Counted from the stretch's first letter, positions 1-9,985 are shown. The stretch is DNA of 64,000 nucleotides from Photobacterium profundum SS9 (GCF_000196255.1 NC_006370.1:402187-466186); one strand, 5' to 3'. Notes: generated by a model not told the origin, from the sequence alone. A program made the numbers and translations.

Positions 1-35
1 TTTAGAACGTAACGTCGATCTTACTTAAGCGATTT

Positions 36-67
36 GCTGTCAGTGTTATTTATATGAAACTGACAGC
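36..67. other. Stem-loop downstream of apaH
   Basis: A perfect 9-bp inverted repeat (GCTGTCAGT at 36-44 and its complement at 59-67) encloses a 14-base loop. It lies just beyond the apaH stop codon. Neither strand has a clear T-run after the stem, so it may stabilise the apaH mRNA end or be a weak terminator. Positions 1-103 show nothing else. Confidence 0.4.
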
Positions 68-103
68 TAGTTATCTCATTGGATAATATCGTTATCGCAT
101 AGA

Positions 104-925
104 TTAATTTGCATGAACTGAGCACGCTTTTTCAAAGCGAGCATTATCTTCCCAACGTAACAATGTCATGCTATTTCCCCAGACACACCCCGTATCGAGC
201 CCAATGACTCTCTCATCTTCATGGCCACATAATGCCGCCCAATGACCAAAGATTATTTTTTTATCTAATACTTGGTGACGTGGAAGATCAAACCAAGGCA
301 CCAGTTCGCCCACGTCAGGATCGTTAGGGGATAACTTACATGCCATATCTAATCGCCCATCAGGGTAGCAAAAACGCATCCGAGTAAGGGCATTAATCGT
401 AAAACGGTATCGCTCAATACCAATGAGTTCGTTGGACCAAAAATCGGGACCACTGCCATACATATTTTTTAGCAGCCATAGGTAGTCATCTGACTGTAAG
501 CAAACTTCGACTTCACGGGCGTACTGTTGCGTTTGCGATAAGTTCCATTGAGGTGGAATACCTGCGTGTGACATGGCAAAAGGTAATGTTGGGTGGCTAG
601 CAAAAAGGGGTTGTTTACGCAGCCACTCTAGCAACTCTGCTGAGTCTGGCGCGTCTAAAATGGCTTGAATTTTATCTTTCTTTTTAGGTTTGGTAATACC
701 GTTAGCTGTCGCTAATAAATGCAGATCATGATTGCCTAAAACAATGGTAGCGGATCGGTCTAAACCTTTCACAAAACGTAATGTTTCGAGTGACTTTGGT
801 CCTCTCGCGACGAGGTCTCCAGCCAACCACAGTTCATCCTGTTTAGGGGTAAATTTGGCTTGTTCAAGAAGATAAAGAAGATCGTCTAAACAACCTTGGA
901 TATCACCGACAAGGTAGGTTGCCAT
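104..925 (-). CDS. apaH: Bis(5'-nucleosyl)-tetraphosphatase, symmetrical (ApaH)
   Basis: This cytosolic metallophosphoesterase hydrolyses Ap4A symmetrically to two ADP, keeping stress-linked dinucleotide polyphosphates low; the family also removes Np4 caps from RNA. The 273-residue product has the usual family length. Calcineurin-type metal motifs are visible in order: GDIQG (7-11), GDLVARG (36-42), GNHD (64-67), SHAG (119-122) and FGHW near 231. The first motif has Gln where the general GDxHG motif has His, a variant I recall as common in ApaH. It is the last gene of the surA-pdxA-rsmA-apaG-apaH series, starting 8 bases after the apaG stop, so it is very probably co-transcribed. The order matches the well-known enterobacterial and Vibrio arrangement. 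Identification is secure. Confidence 0.96.
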   Translation of the reverse strand: MATYLVGDIQGCLDDLLYLLEQAKFTPKQDELWLAGDLVARGPKSLETLRFVKGLDRSATIVLGNHDLHLLATANGITKPKKKDKIQAILDAPDSAELLEWLRKQPLFASHPTLPFAMSHAGIPPQWNLSQTQQYAREVEVCLQSDDYLWLLKNMYGSGPDFWSNELIGIERYRFTINALTRMRFCYPDGRLDMACKLSPNDPDVGELVPWFDLPRHQVLDKKIIFGHWAALCGHEDERVIGLDTGCVWGNSMTLLRWEDNARFEKACSVHAN

Positions 926-933
926 ACAATTCC

Positions 934-1317
934 TTAATGGAGAATATTGGGTATTGCTAACCTAAACGGAGATACTTCTGCTTTAAAGGTCTCACCATCT
1001 TCAGTGCCCATGACGTAGTGGCCTTGCATTACACCAAGTGGGGTTTCAATGATCGTACCGCTGGTATAAGTATATTCTTCGTTCATCTTTATTTCTGGTT
1101 GTTCGCCAACCACACCTTCACCTTCAATCACGAGCCGTTTCCCATTTGCATCGGTTATTAGCCAATAACGACTTAGTAATTTGGCCGAACCTTTCCCTAG
1201 GTTTCTAATCGTAATGGTGTATGAGAAAACATAACGTTGATTGTTAGGTTCAGACTGTTCCTCAATATAATGAGTAACGACGTTGCATTTAATTGTTGGG
1301 GGGGAATTCGCGCTCAA
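934..1317 (-). CDS. apaG: ApaG/CorD family protein
   Basis: The 127-residue product matches the single-domain ApaG fold, an all-beta, fibronectin-type-III-like domain. Family hallmarks seen are the phrase GEGVVGEQP (residues about 61-69) followed by YTSGT and PLGVMQGHY near the C-terminus. ApaG (CorD) has been linked genetically to Co2+ and Mg2+ efflux, but its biochemical role is unsettled; similar domains occur in F-box proteins and PolDIP2. It lies between rsmA (151-base gap) and apaH (8-base gap) on the same strand, so it belongs to the conserved surA-pdxA-rsmA-apaGH transcription unit. Nothing is truncated or unusual. Confidence 0.95.
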   Translation of the reverse strand: MSANSPPTIKCNVVTHYIEEQSEPNNQRYVFSYTITIRNLGKGSAKLLSRYWLITDANGKRLVIEGEGVVGEQPEIKMNEEYTYTSGTIIETPLGVMQGHYVMGTEDGETFKAEVSPFRLAIPNILH

Positions 1318-1467
1318 GATAATGCTTCCTTTCTTCTGGCGGAGGTAACGATTTATCTCATAGCTATTTAGAACAGTATCTGTAAAGACAGAAAACTGAG
1401 CTAAATAGCGTAGAGTCGAGGAATCGTAAAATGTATCGCTGAGTGCATGATACTTTCCCTCGTTGTT

Positions 1468-2283
1468 TTATGCGTTTTGGTGGTTCGCATCTAACCAGTT
1501 TGCCATCTTAACAAACTGTTGAAGAGTAATATTCTCTGGGCGTAGTCCTGGGTTTACTCCTAAGTCTTCTAACTGTTCAACCGTTAACAGCGCTTTGTAG
1601 CAGTTACGAATCGTTTTGCGACGCTGATTAAAGCCTTCACGACAAACACGGTCTAGCCACTTAAGGTTAGTACATGGGTGTGGTAATACTTCATATGGCG
1701 TTAAACGAACAACGGCAGAATCCACTTTTGGTGCTGGTGTAAATGATTCTGGCGGTACTTCTAATACCGGTGTTACTCGGCTGTAGTACTGTGCCATTAC
1801 CGTTAAGCGTCCATAGGCTTTACACCCAGGACCTGCAGCCAGACGGTTCACCACTTCTTTTTGCAACATAAAGTGCATATCTTCCACATGTTCGTGGAAA
1901 GTGAAAAGGTGGAACATCAACGGTGTTGAGATGTTGTAAGGCAAATTACCAAAAATACGCAATTTATTATTTGGTTTAATAAGTTGCGTGAAGTCGAAGC
2001 GCATTGCATCGCCTTCATAAATCGTTAACTTATCAGCCAAATCTGGATGATGACGTAAACGCTTAGCAAGGTCGCGATCGAGCTCAATAACTGAGAACTT
2101 ATCTACAAGCCTACCAACAGGTTCAGTAAGAGCACCAAGGCCTGGGCCAATTTCTACCAGATTTTGACCTGGTAGCGGGTTGATCGACGAAACAATACCG
2201 TCAATGATGTATGGGTCATTCAAAAAATTCTGGCCAAAGCGCTTACGGGCGCGGTGACCTAGGTGGACTTGATCGCTGCTCAT
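1468..2283 (-). CDS. rsmA: 16S rRNA dimethyladenosine transferase RsmA (KsgA)
   Basis: This enzyme uses S-adenosylmethionine to dimethylate the two adjacent adenosines (A1518/A1519, E. coli numbering) in helix 45 of 16S rRNA, a late check in 30S assembly; its loss gives kasugamycin resistance. The sequence has the SAM-binding [10 protein letters not shown] motif, the acidic ELDRD that follows, and the catalytic GNLPYNIS motif of the N6-adenine methylase family. An in-frame extension of 15 codons exists upstream, but the ATG at 2283 is preferred: it gives [20 protein letters not shown], the typical N-terminus, and overlaps the pdxA stop as ATGA. That overlap implies translational coupling with pdxA. 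The product is 271 residues, close to the E. coli length. Confidence 0.96.
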   Translation of the reverse strand: MSSDQVHLGHRARKRFGQNFLNDPYIIDGIVSSINPLPGQNLVEIGPGLGALTEPVGRLVDKFSVIELDRDLAKRLRHHPDLADKLTIYEGDAMRFDFTQLIKPNNKLRIFGNLPYNISTPLMFHLFTFHEHVEDMHFMLQKEVVNRLAAGPGCKAYGRLTVMAQYYSRVTPVLEVPPESFTPAPKVDSAVVRLTPYEVLPHPCTNLKWLDRVCREGFNQRRKTIRNCYKALLTVEQLEDLGVNPGLRPENITLQQFVKMANWLDANHQNA

Positions 2284-3272
2284 GCTTGTTTTTCTACCAA
2301 TTCGAGGGCGTGCGATAGCGCTGTCCAAAGGCTACCGATATCCGCCTGTCCAGTACCTGCGAGTTCCAGTGCGGTACCATGATCTACTGACGTTCTGATG
2401 AAGGGCAGACCTAGCGTAATGTTGACCGCTTTACCAAAGCCTTTATATTTCAGCACTGGTAGCCCTTGATCGTGATACATAGCTAATACAGCATCTGCAT
2501 CGGCTAAATATTTTTCATTGAAGATTGTATCTGCAGGTAATGGACCCACTAGATTCATGCCTTCTCGTTGACGAAGTTTATCGAGAGCCGGAGTAATCAC
2601 TTCGATTTCTTCCCGCCCTAAACATCCATCTTCACCCGCATGTGGATTTAAGCCACAAACGTAAATTTTTGGATTCTCGACCCCAAATTTACTGACTAAA
2701 TCGGCATGCAATATTCGGATTACTTGTTGTAAACGGTCTTCAGTTACCGCTTGAGATACATACGCCAAAGGAATATGTGTCGTCACTAATGCGACGCGTA
2801 ATCCTTCTGTTGCCAACATCATAACAACTTGTGCAGTATTCGCTTGTTGAGCGAAAAATTCAGTGTGACCACTAAAAGATACGCCAGCGCGGTTAATCAC
2901 ACCTTTATGAACAGGCCCTGTTACTAGTGCTGCAAATTCACCACTTAAACAACCTTGTGCGGCATGCTCTAATGTTTGCAGTACGTAGTGACCATTTTGT
3001 TCATTTAACTCACCAGTAATAACGGGGGCGTTTAATTCGTGATTAGCTACAACCAAAGTACCAGCCTGATGTGGCTGCGCTGGAAGTGTGGCATCGTAAT
3101 GCTTCACTTCTAACGGTAATCCCAATTGGGCTGCACGTTCTACCATAAGCTGAGCGTTAGCACAAATAACAAGCTCGTGTGACCAAGTATGTTGGGCTAA
3201 TGCGATGATTAAATCTGGACCAATTCCAGCAGGTTCGCCAGGGGTAATAACAATGCGTTTAACCTTGGTCAT
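2280..3272 (-). CDS. pdxA: 4-hydroxythreonine-4-phosphate dehydrogenase PdxA
   Basis: PdxA oxidises 4-phosphooxy-L-threonine with NAD(P)+ to the amino-ketone precursor that PdxJ condenses with deoxyxylulose phosphate, in the DXP-dependent pyridoxal phosphate pathway. The N-terminal [16 protein letters not shown] signature, a SGHTEFFA segment carrying a metal-ligand His, the NPHAGEDG motif and the C-terminal [13 protein letters not shown] motif are all present. Two adjacent ATG codons exist (3275 and 3272); the second sits 6 bases from an AGGAA ribosome-binding site and matches relatives better. The start lies inside the end of surA and the stop overlaps the rsmA start, so translation is tightly coupled in the surA-pdxA-rsmA run. 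The product is 330 residues, normal for the family. Confidence 0.95.
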   Translation of the reverse strand: MTKVKRIVITPGEPAGIGPDLIIALAQHTWSHELVICANAQLMVERAAQLGLPLEVKHYDATLPAQPHQAGTLVVANHELNAPVITGELNEQNGHYVLQTLEHAAQGCLSGEFAALVTGPVHKGVINRAGVSFSGHTEFFAQQANTAQVVMMLATEGLRVALVTTHIPLAYVSQAVTEDRLQQVIRILHADLVSKFGVENPKIYVCGLNPHAGEDGCLGREEIEVITPALDKLRQREGMNLVGPLPADTIFNEKYLADADAVLAMYHDQGLPVLKYKGFGKAVNITLGLPFIRTSVDHGTALELAGTGQADIGSLWTALSHALELVEKQA

Positions 3273-4563
3273 CATTCGTTCCTAGTTGTTCGATGTAAGC
3301 ACCTGCACGTAATTCTTGTAACCATGCTTGCGCTTCTTCATTAAATTTACGGCTAAACAGAATGCGATAAGCGCGGTTTTTCATTGCAGCATCGGTGCGA
3401 TCGACATTACGGCGATCAAGTACTTCTACGATGTGCCAACCATGAACCGTTTTGAATGGTTCGCTTATAGTACCTTTTGGTAGTGTTTCAATTTTATCTT
3501 TAAACTCAGGTACGTATAGATCAGGTGTTTGCCAACCTAGTTCGCCACCATTCGCCGCAGAGCCTGGATCGGAACTTAATTTCTGTGCTTCGTCAGCGAA
3601 AGTTTGTCGACCCGCTAAGATGTCTTGGCGGGCTTTTTCTAACTGACGTTTTGCCCCGTCATCACTTAAAATCACCGACGTTTTGATTAGGATATGACGA
3701 GCATTAACTTCAGTCACAGAAACCGTTTCTAATCCTTTCACATCATTCACTTTAATAATGTGATAACCAACACCGCTGCGGAATGGACCAATAATCGCGC
3801 CTTTGCCATTTGATTTAATTTGGTCAGCAAAAATGGTTGGCATTTCTTCCTGACGCATCCAGCCCCATTCACCACCTTGTAGTGCTTTAGGCCCCTTAGA
3901 ATAACTGTAAGCGAGGTTGGCGAAGTCGGCACCATTTTTCAATTCATCAACAATTTGTTGTGCTTGTTGTTGAGTTTCTTCACGCTGCTCTTTTGTTGCC
4001 CCTTCTTCAACTCGTAATTGGATATGACTAATATTGAATTGAACGGTTTGTAATGTTTGCTTGTTGAGTTGTTCAGCCAGCATTTCAACTTCTTGCGGTA
4101 AAATATTGATACGACGGCGCACTTGAATAGTACGTGCTTCACTTGCGGTCATATCACGACGCATTTGCTCGCGAAAGATAGAGTAAGATATTCCACTTTT
4201 CTCTAACTCTTTCTGAAGTTGAGGAATAGTGAGTTCACGCTCTTTGGCAATTTCAGCTACGGCTTGATCAAGTCGAGTATCGTCAATACGAATACCAAAT
4301 TGCTCTGCTTGCTGCAGCTGTAGTGTTTCAATGATCAGCTTTTCCATGACCTGCTCAGTCAATAAAGCATCATCGGGTAGCGGCTGGTTCTGCTCGGCGG
4401 CATTGATGCGCACCGTTTGCAGCATCGCATTGACATCACTTTGCAAGATCACACTGTCATTGACGAGTGTCACGACTTTATCAAGTTCCTTGGGGGCAGC
4501 CATACTGCTTGCCGCTAAGCTCCAGATTGCTATACCTAGCAAAGAAGATTTCCACTTTTTCAT
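3259..4563 (-). CDS. surA: Periplasmic chaperone and peptidyl-prolyl isomerase SurA
   Basis: SurA escorts unfolded outer-membrane proteins, including LptD encoded just upstream, across the periplasm to the BAM complex. The 434-residue product starts with a signal peptide, with probable cleavage after SSMA near residue 22, followed by the N-terminal chaperone module. Two parvulin domains follow, recognisable from repeated [46 protein letters not shown] and G(Y/W)HI motifs. The C-terminal helix then packs back on the chaperone core. Its 3' end overlaps pdxA and it begins 46 bases after lptD, giving the conserved lptD-surA-pdxA order. I did not recognise a convincing sigma-E promoter upstream of lptD. 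Confidence 0.96.
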   Translation of the reverse strand: MKKWKSSLLGIAIWSLAASSMAAPKELDKVVTLVNDSVILQSDVNAMLQTVRINAAEQNQPLPDDALLTEQVMEKLIIETLQLQQAEQFGIRIDDTRLDQAVAEIAKERELTIPQLQKELEKSGISYSIFREQMRRDMTASEARTIQVRRRINILPQEVEMLAEQLNKQTLQTVQFNISHIQLRVEEGATKEQREETQQQAQQIVDELKNGADFANLAYSYSKGPKALQGGEWGWMRQEEMPTIFADQIKSNGKGAIIGPFRSGVGYHIIKVNDVKGLETVSVTEVNARHILIKTSVILSDDGAKRQLEKARQDILAGRQTFADEAQKLSSDPGSAANGGELGWQTPDLYVPEFKDKIETLPKGTISEPFKTVHGWHIVEVLDRRNVDRTDAAMKNRAYRILFSRKFNEEAQAWLQELRAGAYIEQLGTNDDQG

Positions 4564-4609
4564 CTACGTTCCATCTATTTTTGCAATTACAAATCAGTTC
4601 GTAATTGAA

Positions 4610-6976
4610 TTAATTATTTAAAGAGAATGAATTGCCGTACGACATCGCATTGCTCGTATCACTTGATGCCCCGAATGGTTTCGCCCCTTGTAAACCAAGC
4701 AGGCTGAAAGTGAGTGATACATTATTGTCGTATTCGGTATTGCTTGAGCCTAACGAGCTAGAGGCATACTTGTTGTATGTTAAACCGATTAACCAACAAG
4801 CTGAACGGTAAGTGAGACCAACCTGACCTTCTACCATTTTGTTTACATTTAAATCATGGAAATAATCAGCACGCACACTTAAGCCACCGTTTAATGGGAA
4901 CCCGGTCGAAAGCCCCAACTGAGATATGCCATCTTGATCGCCATCATCATTCACAGAGTTGGGGTTGGTAACGTATTTGTCTAAATAGCTACTCGACACA
5001 TAACGGTAATTGGGCTGTATGTACACCCCATTTTCTCGGTACTCAATCGCCCCGTTGGCTATTTGCACTTCTTTATCACTGGCATCATATTGCATAGAGC
5101 TTTTAAAGAAGAGCCAGTCAGCATAATTAAACTCAGTTTCAAGGGCGGTAGCTGAATAGCTTTCTACTTCGTCATCCACTGTTGGTTTATCGATATAGAA
5201 TATCTGACCTAAGGAAAGGGTAAATCGTTCCTTAAAGTTACCATCAAAATAGCGTGTTGATGCTCCGACAGTGAATTGATTCGCAGGAGCAACGTAATCG
5301 ACGCTGCTGTAGGTTTTATCACTGAACAGACCATAGTAATCTTGTTGTAAACGGGTGCTGTCGTAACCACCGCCGTCATCATTGACTGGATTGTAAATGC
5401 CACTTTGGTCTTTATCTTGTACATAAAGATATTGAATTTGAGGTTCTAAGCTTTGGGTGTAATCCTGTCCCCAAATCGATGTGTCACGCTCTAGGTATAA
5501 ACCGCTGTGAATACGCGCCGTAGGAATAGTACGTGATACCGTTTCTTCTATTCCGTCACGAGAGTAGCTTTTAAGATCTTGATTGTAATAAGTATAAAGT
5601 AACTTTGCTTCTGAGGTTAACGACCACCAAGGTGTTGCGAACGGTAAAGTTAATGTCGGTTCAAGGTGAACACGGGTCGCATCTGGTTTATTCGAAGCAT
5701 CGTTGGCAAAACTACTGATGCTACTAGCCATAGAGAAATCTAACTCATAAGGTAGATTAGGGCGATAATAGTTAAATTCTAGCTGCGGCATTAAACGGTA
5801 TTGTGAACCCTGACCTGTTTCGGTCAGCGGTTGGAAGTCACGTACACGTAGGGTTGAATCCCAATATTGCTCACGATAAGAGACTTCAGCGGTTTGTAAC
5901 AGGTTATTGTCTTCACGGTTACCGATACTAGAATCAATATCAGTAAAATAGTTGAAATCACTGGTCTTACTGTAATCTACATCAAACAACCAGTTGCTTT
6001 TGTACGTACCATTGTGCGAGTAGTTAAATGCCCAGCGAGAGTCATTATTATCTGCCGCCTTATCGCTGGCGAGGTATTCGCCTTTCAGTGAGCCTTGACC
6101 AAATTCGGTTAGATAGCGGAAATCAGTATTTAGCTGCAGTCCACGATTACTCATGTACTTTGGCGTTAAGGTTAAGTCGTAGTTTGGTGCGATATTCCAA
6201 TAAAATGGGGTCTCAAACTCGAAACCATCACGCGAACCATAACTGACTGACGGGTATAAGAACCCTGTTAAACGCTCTTTACCGACAGGTACTCGAAGGT
6301 ACGGTAAATAGAAAACGGGCACATCAAGCACTTCAAAACGGGCATTGTAAAGATTAGCAAAAGGTGAATCGCCTTCTCGCTCCAATGTGGTTGCTGAGAA
6401 ACGCCAACTGTTATCTTCAGCAGGGCAAGTGGTATAAGTACCATCTTTCATACGATAAAACTGTGTGCCTTGAGCGTGTGTTTTGGTGATTCTTCGTGCT
6501 TCGCCGCGTCCAGGTTCACAGGTTAGGTTATACACTGCGTGATCCATTTCGGAATCTTCGGTATCGAGATCGCTTTGTAAGCGTTCAGAGTCGACTTCTA
6601 TCGTACCGTCATGAAAATAGACGTTGCCTTCAGCCACAACAATATTTTCAGGCTGACGAAGATATGCCTGATCGGCCGCGATTGTACGGTTTCCTTGCTG
6701 TACAACGACATCACCCGTGTAGGTGACTTTTGTTTTGTCGAGAGCTTCAGCGTGATCGGCAGTGACTTTTATGGGGTCATTGTTGGGATCTGTCGAGCGA
6801 TCTTGAGGCGCAATACAAACACCACGCACTAACTCGATCTCATCCGCGTTGTCACTGGTTAGAGCAAGCTCATCATTGACATCTTCGCTTAATTTATTAT
6901 TTTCATTTGCCATAGCCGGACCATACAGCGCTAGGCTGATCATGGTGGCTAGTAAGCTGCGGGAGGTTAATGACAT
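4610..6976 (-). CDS. lptD: LPS-assembly outer-membrane protein LptD
   Basis: LptD is the 26-stranded beta-barrel that, plugged by LptE, inserts lipopolysaccharide into the outer leaflet. The 788-residue product has a signal peptide (cleavage near PAMA at 20-23), an OstA/LptA-like beta-jellyroll (about 65-200; ITADHAEA-type and YTGDVVVQQGNRTIAADQA-type motifs) and a long barrel ending SFSLNN. It has exactly four cysteines: 54, 153, 184 and 727. E. coli LptD uses C31, C173 and the adjacent pair C724-C725; here the C-terminal site is a single Cys (SACW) and an extra Cys lies at 153, so the disulfide pattern must differ (see findings). It heads the lptD-surA-pdxA-rsmA-apaGH cluster and is divergent from djlA. 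Confidence 0.96.
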   Translation of the reverse strand: MSLTSRSLLATMISLALYGPAMANENNKLSEDVNDELALTSDNADEIELVRGVCIAPQDRSTDPNNDPIKVTADHAEALDKTKVTYTGDVVVQQGNRTIAADQAYLRQPENIVVAEGNVYFHDGTIEVDSERLQSDLDTEDSEMDHAVYNLTCEPGRGEARRITKTHAQGTQFYRMKDGTYTTCPAEDNSWRFSATTLEREGDSPFANLYNARFEVLDVPVFYLPYLRVPVGKERLTGFLYPSVSYGSRDGFEFETPFYWNIAPNYDLTLTPKYMSNRGLQLNTDFRYLTEFGQGSLKGEYLASDKAADNNDSRWAFNYSHNGTYKSNWLFDVDYSKTSDFNYFTDIDSSIGNREDNNLLQTAEVSYREQYWDSTLRVRDFQPLTETGQGSQYRLMPQLEFNYYRPNLPYELDFSMASSISSFANDASNKPDATRVHLEPTLTLPFATPWWSLTSEAKLLYTYYNQDLKSYSRDGIEETVSRTIPTARIHSGLYLERDTSIWGQDYTQSLEPQIQYLYVQDKDQSGIYNPVNDDGGGYDSTRLQQDYYGLFSDKTYSSVDYVAPANQFTVGASTRYFDGNFKERFTLSLGQIFYIDKPTVDDEVESYSATALETEFNYADWLFFKSSMQYDASDKEVQIANGAIEYRENGVYIQPNYRYVSSSYLDKYVTNPNSVNDDGDQDGISQLGLSTGFPLNGGLSVRADYFHDLNVNKMVEGQVGLTYRSACWLIGLTYNKYASSSLGSSNTEYDNNVSLTFSLLGLQGAKPFGASSDTSNAMSYGNSFSLNN

Positions 6977-7149
6977 CTGGTTAACATTCCTGTCTCAGTT
7001 TATGGCGCATAGCTATTTGGTTGCGCTTTTTACAAGCATTCCCGATAAATGACAGCTATCATAATGCAAATTTATCTCGACGGCATCTTTTCAAGCCACA
7101 GTGTCGAGTAAACCTTGAATAAATTTAATAAATTACCAGAGAGTATAGA

Positions 7150-7989
7150 ATGCAGGTGTGGGGCAAAATTCTAGGCGCATTTTTTGGTTTCCTTCTTGGT
7201 GGTCCATTTGGATTGCTATTAGGTCTGTTTTTAGGGCATAAGTTCGATAAGGCACGAAGAAATGTTTATCGTGGCGGCGGCTTTGGTGGTTTTGGCACCA
7301 ACCGAGCGAACAGTGAGGAACGTCAAGCCGAATTCTTTTATGCTGGCTTTGCTGTTATGGGTCATATGGCAAAAGCCAAAGGACACGTAACAGAAGAAGA
7401 AATTCGTGTTGCAAGTGCCATTATGGATCGGATGAATTTGCATGGAGAAGCTCGTCGTCAGGCGCAAAATGCATTTCGTGAAGGCAAAGAAGATGGATTC
7501 CCTCTAGAGGAAACTTTAGCAAAGGTCCGTCAAAATTGTGCAGGGCGAGCCGATTTACTGCAGTTCTTCTTAGAGTTGCAAATTCAAGCGGCATTTGCTG
7601 ATGGCTCATTGCACCAGAATGAACGCCAGCTATTACATGTTATTGCGCGTAGTTTAGGTTTCTCTGAGCGTCAGTTAGAGCAGCGTTTACACATGCAAGA
7701 AGCGGCATTTCGTTTTCAGCAAGGTGGATTTAATCAGCAGCATGGTGGTGGGTTTAACCAAGCGCCAACCCGTGATCAGCTAGCTGATGCCTATGAAGTC
7801 TTAGGTGTAACGGAAAGTGCAACGTCGCAAGAAGTAAAACGTGCCTACCGTAAACAAATGAATGAACATCACCCTGATAAGCTTGCAGCAAAAGGGTTAC
7901 CACCAGAAATGATGGAAATCGCTAATCAAAAAGCGCAAGAGCTTCAAGCGGCTTACGATATGATCCGTAAAGAAAAAGGCTTTAAGTAA
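7150..7989 (+). CDS. djlA: Membrane-anchored DnaJ-like co-chaperone DjlA
   Basis: DjlA is a type III inner-membrane J-domain protein that stimulates DnaK ATPase and influences the Rcs envelope stress pathway. The 279-residue sequence begins with a single glycine-rich membrane span (about 5-29, with repeated GxxxG-like spacing), typical of the dimerising DjlA anchor. A TerB-like helical domain follows (about 55-180), then a Gln/Gly/Phe-rich linker, then a C-terminal J domain (about 212-279) with the essential HPD tripeptide in NEHHPDKL. It is divergent from lptD, as in many gamma-proteobacteria, and is followed by a strong terminator at 8047. The start ATG lies downstream of an AGAG-type ribosome-binding site. 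Confidence 0.96.
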   Translation: MQVWGKILGAFFGFLLGGPFGLLLGLFLGHKFDKARRNVYRGGGFGGFGTNRANSEERQAEFFYAGFAVMGHMAKAKGHVTEEEIRVASAIMDRMNLHGEARRQAQNAFREGKEDGFPLEETLAKVRQNCAGRADLLQFFLELQIQAAFADGSLHQNERQLLHVIARSLGFSERQLEQRLHMQEAAFRFQQGGFNQQHGGGFNQAPTRDQLADAYEVLGVTESATSQEVKRAYRKQMNEHHPDKLAAKGLPPEMMEIANQKAQELQAAYDMIRKEKGFK

Positions 7990-8046
7990 TACGCTGTAAT
8001 CAACGGCGTAGCGAATCAATAGTATGGTTATAAATGAATATAACCT

Positions 8047-8081
8047 GAAAAAACGAGAGCCTTTGGTTCTCGTTTTTTTTT
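8047..8081 (+). terminator. Rho-independent terminator after djlA
   Basis: An AAAACGAGAGCC stem (one G-T pair) closes over a 3-base loop and is followed by a run of nine T. It lies 58 bases after the djlA stop. The flanking A-run would also let it act on the minus strand, but no gene ends toward it from that side. Confidence 0.9.
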
Positions 8082-8109
8082 CGAACATAGCCCCTTTAAT
8101 ACGCAAAGG

Positions 8110-9114
8110 CTAGACAAGGTTTTGAGGCTGACCTGCGACGTAGGCATTCATATTGTCAATTAATTGATTGGCCAGTGTCTGAATGGCAGAGTCTGAACCC
8201 CAAGCGACATGCGGCGTTAGAATCAAATTGGGTAAATCAGCATTGGCAATTAAAGGGTTGCTCATATCTGCAGGCTCTTGGGTAAATACGTCAACCCCGG
8301 CACCCGCAATATCACCATTCTTTAATGCACTCACTAATGCATCTTCATCGACCAACCCACCACGACCCGCATTAATCAAAATACTATTAGGCTTCATTCG
8401 ATTGAATTCATCGTTGCCGATCAGGTTATGGGTTTGTTCGCTTAAAGGGCAATGCAGGCTAATGACATCAGCATGTGCAATGACGTCATTAAAAACGCTA
8501 TAACCGTCTCTGCAGGTTTCTTTCCCTTTATGTTCCGCATAGAGCACCTCCATACCTAACGCTTTAGCTAGCGCTGCTACAGCTTGCCCTAAGCCACCAT
8601 TACCAATAATGCCGAGGGTAGAACCCGCTATATCTGAAATAGGGTGGGTGAAAAAACAAAACTGCTTCTTCTGTTGCCAAACACCGGCTTGGATGTCTTG
8701 GTGATACCCCATCAGGTTTCTTTTTAATGCGAACATCATGGCGATCACATGCTCTGGCACTGAATTTGTTGCGTACCCTCGAATGTTTGCCACCGTAATC
8801 TTGTGCTGGTGGCAGTACGCTAAATCGACATTGTTTGTACCTGTTGCCGAGATCGCGATCATTTTCAGCTGAGGTAACTGGCTCAACACATCGGCATCAA
8901 GAATGACTTTATTAGCGATCGCGATAGTCGCATGTTGCAGGCGTTGAATGACTTGCTCGGGTTTTGTCGTCGCAAATTCTTGCCATTCATGAGGAAAATT
9001 AGGCGATGGTAGCTGAATATGCTTGGGGATGGTCGCGCGATCGAGAAAGGCTATTTTTTGAGTGAGGGGTGTTTCAGATACTGACGGTTGTTCAATGGAT
9101 GAATGGTTTTTCAT
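8110..9114 (-). CDS. D-isomer-specific 2-hydroxyacid dehydrogenase family protein
   Basis: The 334-residue protein belongs to the NAD(P)-dependent D-2-hydroxyacid dehydrogenases (glycerate/hydroxypyruvate reductase, lactate and phosphoglycerate dehydrogenase relatives). Seen in order are an N-terminal substrate-domain segment containing ISATGTNNVDL, the Rossmann turn GIIGNGGLGQAVA (about 188-200), the SLHCPLSEQTHNLI block, the catalytic-Arg block LINAGRGGLVDE, the acid GVDVFTQEP and the catalytic His in LTPHVAW. The dinucleotide-binding loop reads GNGGLG rather than the usual GxGxxG with a free first Gly, but remains compatible. Glycerate dehydrogenase-like activity is the closest guess; the substrate cannot be fixed from sequence. 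It is downstream of rluA on the same strand with an 82-base gap. Confidence 0.85.
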   Translation of the reverse strand: MKNHSSIEQPSVSETPLTQKIAFLDRATIPKHIQLPSPNFPHEWQEFATTKPEQVIQRLQHATIAIANKVILDADVLSQLPQLKMIAISATGTNNVDLAYCHQHKITVANIRGYATNSVPEHVIAMMFALKRNLMGYHQDIQAGVWQQKKQFCFFTHPISDIAGSTLGIIGNGGLGQAVAALAKALGMEVLYAEHKGKETCRDGYSVFNDVIAHADVISLHCPLSEQTHNLIGNDEFNRMKPNSILINAGRGGLVDEDALVSALKNGDIAGAGVDVFTQEPADMSNPLIANADLPNLILTPHVAWGSDSAIQTLANQLIDNMNAYVAGQPQNLV

Positions 9115-9196
9115 GGGAGCAAATCCGATTTGATCGTAATGAATAGTGAATCATTCATATTAAGACCAAATCTGGATGAACTCTCAAGGCTTGATA

Positions 9197-9916
9197 TTAT
9201 TTTTCTTGATCTGCTGAGGGGAATTCGATGGTTTTCATCGGCACATCAGGAAATAACTCACAGGGTGCAAAAAAGTGAATGGGCTCTTTAGTACCAGGAT
9301 GCGTAAACGCAATTTCGGCGGCATGCAAATGAAGACGGTCAGCAATCGCATTTGCTTCATCATTGGCATAAAACTCATCACCAATTATAGGATGACCTAA
9401 AGCTTGCATATGTACACGAAGCTGGTGTGAGCGACCAGTAATAGGGTGCAAACGAACCAGCGTTGTCTGCGCTTCACGAGCGACAACTTCGTAATGCGTT
9501 ACCGATGGTTTCCCGTCTTCGTAACAGACTTTTTGTTTGGGTCTATTCGGCCAGTCACAAATCAAGGGCAAATCAACCGTACCCGTGTCTTGGTCTGGAT
9601 GTCCCCATATGCGGGCATAATAGACTTTTTGGGTCGCACGTTCGCGAAACTGTGCATGCAAATGACGCTCAGCATCTTTGTTTACCGCTAACATAATCAA
9701 ACCTGAGGTCGACATGTCAAGGCGATGAACAATGTGTGCTTCTGGGTAATCACGTAAAACTCGGCTATACACACTATCGTAATGTTCAGGATTTCGACCT
9801 GGATTAGATAGCAAGCCAGACGGTTTGTTTAACATGATAATGTCTTCATCATGCTGAAGAATATCTAACCAAGGATCAGTGGGTGGGTGGTAGTCTAAAT
9901 GCGGTAACGGTTTCAT
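9197..9916 (-). CDS. rluA: Dual-specificity pseudouridine synthase RluA
   Basis: RluA isomerises U746 of 23S rRNA and U32 of several tRNAs to pseudouridine. The 239-residue product has no S4 domain, which separates it from RluB, RluC, RluD and RluE-type enzymes, and carries the catalytic aspartate in HRLDMSTSGL (about residues 64-73). The LHPITGRSHQLRVHM motif and the GHPIIGD motif of the RluA family follow. The N-terminal DILQHDEDIIMLNKPSGLLSNPGR segment type is also typical. It lies downstream of rapA on the same strand, with the rapA terminator between them, an order seen in other Vibrionaceae and in E. coli, where rluA and rapA are neighbours. Confidence 0.94.
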   Translation of the reverse strand: MKPLPHLDYHPPTDPWLDILQHDEDIIMLNKPSGLLSNPGRNPEHYDSVYSRVLRDYPEAHIVHRLDMSTSGLIMLAVNKDAERHLHAQFRERATQKVYYARIWGHPDQDTGTVDLPLICDWPNRPKQKVCYEDGKPSVTHYEVVAREAQTTLVRLHPITGRSHQLRVHMQALGHPIIGDEFYANDEANAIADRLHLHAAEIAFTHPGTKEPIHFFAPCELFPDVPMKTIEFPSADQEK

Positions 9917-9949
9917 TATTTACTCTGAAAAATAGAGGTAATTAAAGAC

Positions 9950-9985
9950 AAAAGCCGCGTCAGAATAGACTGGTACACGGCTTTT
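9950..9985 (-). terminator. Rho-independent terminator after rapA
   Basis: An 8-bp stem AAAAGCCG/CGGCTTTT encloses a 20-base loop that can add further pairs. Read on the minus strand it ends in CTTTTGTCTTTAA. It lies 24 bases past the rapA stop and separates rapA from rluA. Confidence 0.75.

Noticed and set aside
6977..7149. Possible sigma-E promoter for lptD-surA, expected from E. coli.
   Set aside because: I found no GGAACTT-like -35 with a TCTGA-like -10 at 16 bases on the minus strand.
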